Positions 61,377 to 64,000 of a stretch of 64,000 bases of DNA are shown here, in pieces. A program made the position numbers and the translations under genes. The DNA is from UBA4572 sp049965515. GTDB taxonomy: Bacteria > Nitrospirota > Leptospirillia > Leptospirillales > Leptospirillaceae. Position 1 is the first letter of the stretch. The number at the start of each line of letters is the position of its first letter. Where the stretch lies: the NCBI GenBank assembly GCA_049965515.1, contig JBMFWG010000001.1, forward strand, positions 72,170-136,169. Reading direction: 5' to 3'. The notes under the pieces are model-generated. The model saw nothing but the letters and a program-made list of their open reading frames with translations, searched no databases and was not told the origin of the DNA.

Positions 61377-62554
61377 CATCCCCCTCTTCCGCTCGAGAGC
61401 GAGAAATTCGGGTCCTCTATCAGTTTCCACAAGGGGTGGATCCGAAACGGCAGGGTCAAATCCTCGCCCTAGGACAAACAGTCGGATCTCTCATTCCCGG
61501 GATGGCGGAAAAAATTGCCTCATACCAAGGACTTCTTGAATCGACCGAAACTCTTCCTGATGGCAGGGGGCAGGCCTGGGTCAGGTATCCCCTCCACAAT
61601 GTTTCGGGAGATTTGGGCTCCCTCCTGGTCATGATCCTCGGTAAGTATTCCCTGGCGGGCCCGGCCAAGATTCGAAAACTTGAGCTTCCCTCCAACTACG
61701 GAACCCATGGGCGATGGGGCTTCGAGGGGATCTCCCGCCTGACCAAGGTCTCCGACCGCCCTCTCTTCATGGCCATCTTTAAACCAGCGTTGGGGCTCTC
61801 TCCTGACGATCTGGCCCGAATCCTCCGAGAGGTCGGCGAAGCCGGACTCGACCTGATCAAAGATGATGAGATTCTCCCTGACACACCCGCATCGACAGCC
61901 CTTTCCCGAATCAAGGCCTGTCGTCCGGTTCTCGACGAGATTGAGCGAACCCAAAAGCGCACCATGCTCTACGCCGTAACGCTCTCGGGCCGGGCTGATC
62001 GCCTTCTCGACTCGGCGAGAAGGCTTCGGGATGCCGGGGCTAATGCCTATCTCCTCTCCCCCTTTGCCTATGGACTGTCCGTCATGGAAGCCCTCGCTTC
62101 CCACCCAGACACCAATCTGCCGATCTTTGCTCATCCGGCCATGGCGGGAGCGTTAGGGGGCTCTCCCGATTACGGATTCGCCATGAGCGTCCTTCTTGGC
62201 ACACTGATGGTTCACGGGGGAGCCGATGCTGTCCTCTACCCCACAAGCGCCGGGAATCTTCCCCTCTCAGTGGAGACCGAAACAACAATTCGGGAAACGC
62301 TCAGGCAGGGAGGGGTGGCTCCAGTCCCTTCGGCAGGGGTTCACCCAGGAGCCCTCCCCCGCTTCCTTCAGGATGGCCATAGAGAGATCATTCTCAATGC
62401 CGGCACCGGCATTATGGATCACCCTCAAGGTCCGGCCGCCGGGGTGCGAGCCTTCCATGAGGCTTGGGGCCGCTGGTGCGACAAAGCTTCGTTTTCTCCG
62501 GAAGCGATTCCTGATGGCCCTCTCAAGTCGGCGATTCTCAAATGGGGCACATAG
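61373..62554 (+). CDS. mtnW: RuBisCO-like protein (2,3-diketo-5-methylthiopentyl-1-phosphate enolase type)
   Basis: This 393-residue RuBisCO-family protein keeps the carbamylated lysine and metal ligands in LIKDDE (Lys163, Asp165, Glu166), the active-site Lys137 in FKPALGLS and the histidine in HPAMAGA. The position equal to the second lysine of the RuBisCO KPKLG motif is Ala139, typical of form IV, non-carboxylating members. Its place between mtnD and mtnX indicates the enolase step of methionine salvage. ATG 61373 overlaps the mtnD stop. Confidence 0.9.
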   Translation: MTSPSSAREREIRVLYQFPQGVDPKRQGQILALGQTVGSLIPGMAEKIASYQGLLESTETLPDGRGQAWVRYPLHNVSGDLGSLLVMILGKYSLAGPAKIRKLELPSNYGTHGRWGFEGISRLTKVSDRPLFMAIFKPALGLSPDDLARILREVGEAGLDLIKDDEILPDTPASTALSRIKACRPVLDEIERTQKRTMLYAVTLSGRADRLLDSARRLRDAGANAYLLSPFAYGLSVMEALASHPDTNLPIFAHPAMAGALGGSPDYGFAMSVLLGTLMVHGGADAVLYPTSAGNLPLSVETETTIRETLRQGGVAPVPSAGVHPGALPRFLQDGHREIILNAGTGIMDHPQGPAAGVRAFHEAWGRWCDKASFSPEAIPDGPLKSAILKWGT

Positions 62555-63207
62555 CTCGCGCCCCTCACGCCATTGTCTTCTCCGACTTTGATGGGACCAT
62601 CACCCAGGAGGAGACTTTTTCACAGCTGATGAGAGAATTCGCGCCCGAAGCCGCAAAGCAGATGATTCCACGACTCCTCTCAGGCGAGATCACTCTCAGG
62701 GAGGGCGTGCCCGCCGTACTTGAAACCATTTCATCCTCCACCTTCCCCTCCATGGAAAGGCGTATGAGAGAAGCCCCCTTAAGGCCGGGCTTTGAAGAGT
62801 TCCTGAACACGCTTGAACATCTGGGGATTCCTCTGGTGGTCCTTTCCGGAAGTATCGAGCCTCTTGTCCTGGCCACGCTCCACCCCTACAGAAATCGGAT
62901 CGAACGCATTGTGGCGGCAAAGGTCGATCTCTCGGGTCCGTTTCTCAAGATTACTTCGCCGTATGCCGACCATGACGAACTAGTCTTCAAGCCGGGAGTA
63001 ATCCAATCCTTCAATCCCCCTCAAAAGATCATTGTGGGGGATTCCGTCACAGACTTTTCCATGGCGCGAATGGGAAACCTGGTCTTTGCCCGAAGCCTCC
63101 TTGCCAAGAAGCTTGAGGAAGAGGGGCGAAAATACATTCCGTTTGAGACATTCTTCGAAATTTCGAACTATCTAAAACTTCATCAAAAAAACCCAAGAGA
63201 ACAATGA
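62542..63207 (+). CDS. mtnX: 2-hydroxy-3-keto-5-methylthiopentenyl-1-phosphate phosphatase
   Basis: The 221-residue HAD-family phosphatase shows the nucleophile motif FSDFDGTIT, motif II VVLSGSIEP and motif IV IVGDSVTDFSMA. In the MtnW/MtnX version of methionine salvage it dephosphorylates the enolase product before MtnD. ATG 62542 overlaps the mtnW stop by 13 bases and its own stop overlaps mtnB as ATGA. Confidence 0.93.
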   Translation: MGHIARAPHAIVFSDFDGTITQEETFSQLMREFAPEAAKQMIPRLLSGEITLREGVPAVLETISSSTFPSMERRMREAPLRPGFEEFLNTLEHLGIPLVVLSGSIEPLVLATLHPYRNRIERIVAAKVDLSGPFLKITSPYADHDELVFKPGVIQSFNPPQKIIVGDSVTDFSMARMGNLVFARSLLAKKLEEEGRKYIPFETFFEISNYLKLHQKNPREQ

Positions 63208-63827
63208 CAATGACCGAGCAGAAGATCGCCCTTGCAAGTCTTTCACGACACCTTTACCGGAAAGGCTGGATGGAAGGGACGGGGGGAAATCTCTCAATTC
63301 GGAGGGAGGGACACATTCTGATCACTCCCAGCGGCGCCCATAAGGGCCGAATCCGGGGGGGAGATATTCTCGAACTTGACGGGGAGGGAAGGCCTTCCGA
63401 AACCGAACGACGAAGGCCTTCCGCTGAAACAGCCATTCACAGGGTGCTTTACAAACTCTTTCCCCAGGCGGGGGCCGTCATTCATGTTCATACACCTGAC
63501 GCCATCTTAGCTTCGCTCTGCGGGACAAACCACCTGGATCTTCCTCCGCTTGAGGTCCTGAAGGGACTCGGATGTCCTCTTCCGGAAGAGGCCCCTCCGA
63601 TTCCGATTTTTGAAAATGACCCCTCAGTCGACCGAATTGCTGAACGAATCGAGAGTCGACTCCGAGACACCCCCTCCCCCCTCCCCGCTCTGCTCATTCG
63701 ATATCATGGCACCACTGTCTGGGGAGAGACTCTCGATGATGCTCTTCGACACATCGAGCTAGTCGAGTTTTGTTTTCGCGTCATGCGAGAGCCGCCTCAT
63801 TTCCCCTCGTCGGCCCCGGACTCTTGA
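63204..63827 (+). CDS. mtnB: Methylthioribulose-1-phosphate dehydratase
   Basis: The 207-residue class II aldolase-fold enzyme has the N-terminal GTGGNLSIR, ITPSGAHKGRI, a zinc-ligand HVHTPDA and a second histidine pair region in RYHGTTVWG. It dehydrates methylthioribulose-1-phosphate to the substrate of MtnW. It is the last gene of the operon; mtnA and mtnK or mtnP, needed for the first steps, are not in this window. Confidence 0.93.
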   Translation: MTMTEQKIALASLSRHLYRKGWMEGTGGNLSIRREGHILITPSGAHKGRIRGGDILELDGEGRPSETERRRPSAETAIHRVLYKLFPQAGAVIHVHTPDAILASLCGTNHLDLPPLEVLKGLGCPLPEEAPPIPIFENDPSVDRIAERIESRLRDTPSPLPALLIRYHGTTVWGETLDDALRHIELVEFCFRVMREPPHFPSSAPDS

Positions 63828-63844
63828 ACATCTGCCCGCACATT

Positions 63845-63874
63845 CCCCTTCTTAGGCGGTAAGCCAAGAGGGGG
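63845..63874. mobile_element. Imperfect hairpin at the end of an IS200/IS605-type element
   Basis: The sequence CCCCTTCTTAGGC-GGTAA-GCCAAGAGGGGG can fold into a hairpin with one bulge and a five-base loop. It abuts the transposase stop codon and resembles the subterminal hairpins recognised by Y1 transposases. The exact element end is not defined from this window. Confidence 0.55.
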
Positions 63875-64000
63875 TCAAGCGGGCGGTTTGGCTTTGCGCG
63901 GTTTTTCCCTGGTTCCCTGACTCTCGACATAACGCCGCACGGTTTCCAGCGTGGCGCCACCGACACTGCCCACATAGTAAGCGCGATGCCAGAAATACGG
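63875..64000 (-). CDS. tnpA: IS200/IS605-family Y1 transposase TnpA, C-terminal part (runs off window)
   Basis: The minus-strand frame to the window end gives 41 residues: PYFWHRAYYVGSVGGATLET, then VRRYVESQG and a basic tail ending KPPA. The pattern W-x-x-x-YYVGSVGGAT-x-E-x-V-x-x-YV is the conserved C-terminus of IS200/IS605 transposases. The element has inserted about 20-50 bases beyond mtnB. The catalytic HUH motif and tyrosine lie outside the window, so I cannot tell whether the gene is intact. Confidence 0.85.
   Translation of the reverse strand, partial: PYFWHRAYYVGSVGGATLETVRRYVESQGTREKPRKAKPPA

Overview
The window is a contiguous piece of a bacterial chromosome whose gene content points to Nitrospirota, most likely the acidophilic iron-oxidiser genus Leptospirillum. 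This is an inference from gene families, not a database match. The main clues are a citryl-CoA synthetase plus citryl-CoA lyase version of the reductive TCA (rTCA) cycle, a hopanoid radical-SAM gene, a RuBisCO-like protein in a methionine-salvage operon, and a DivIVA-like protein in a Gram-negative-looking division cluster. Coding density is high. GTG and TTG starts are frequent, one gene appears to use ATT, and overlapping stop/start codons are common.

Layout. 1-7729 (minus): a housekeeping run read as radical SAM/DUF512, ispE, tRNA-Gln, prs, rplY, pth, ychF, rpsF, preceded by pgsA and a TPR-like lipoprotein gene. 7860-8495 (plus): an orphan membrane-anchored protein. 8508-11906 (minus): tig, clpP, clpX, the tig product carrying a His/Asp-rich tail. 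12182-18220: protoporphyrinogen oxidase (plus), a phosphatase and hpnH (minus), then glk, pgl and an orphan membrane protein (plus). 18217-39794 (minus): a very complete division and cell-wall (dcw) cluster, read mraZ, rsmH, ftsL, ftsI, murE, murF, mraY, murD, ftsW, murG, murC, murB, ddl, ftsQ, terminator, ftsA, ftsZ, pgeF, yggS, proC, yggT, divIVA, yggU. MurE carries the DNPR motif of meso-diaminopimelate-adding enzymes. The mraZ promoter has perfect consensus hexamers and is followed by three MraZ-type boxes at 10-bp pitch.

39988-40833 (plus): an FmdB-type zinc ribbon and a lipoprotein, closed by a bidirectional terminator. 40973-52376 (minus): a carbon-fixation island read ccsA, ccsB, a 54-residue membrane protein, terminator, aconitase, terminator, citryl-CoA lyase, terminator, PsiE-like protein, fumarate reductase FrdB and FrdA, sucC, sucD, peroxiredoxin. 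Together these genes cover citrate cleavage and the fumarate-to-succinyl-CoA steps of the rTCA cycle. 52587-57528: a methyltransferase/HEPN-like pair (plus), a gene-poor stretch of about 480 bases, then a chemoreceptor and a degenerate GGDEF protein (minus). 57754-63827 (plus): an EmrA/EmrB-type efflux pair and a methionine-salvage operon (membrane protein, mtnD, mtnW/RuBisCO-like, mtnX, mtnB). The window ends inside an IS200/IS605-type transposase that lies just beyond mtnB.

Three genes were recovered that sit in no ordinary long open reading frame: yggT with an ATT start (19125-19361), the 54-residue protein at 49914-50078, and the partial transposase at 63875-64000. No CRISPR array, rRNA or prophage was seen. 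No region is clearly a new multi-gene system. The best leads are the small membrane protein in the citryl-CoA synthetase operon, the anchorless two-cubane fumarate reductase, and the methyltransferase/HEPN-like pair.
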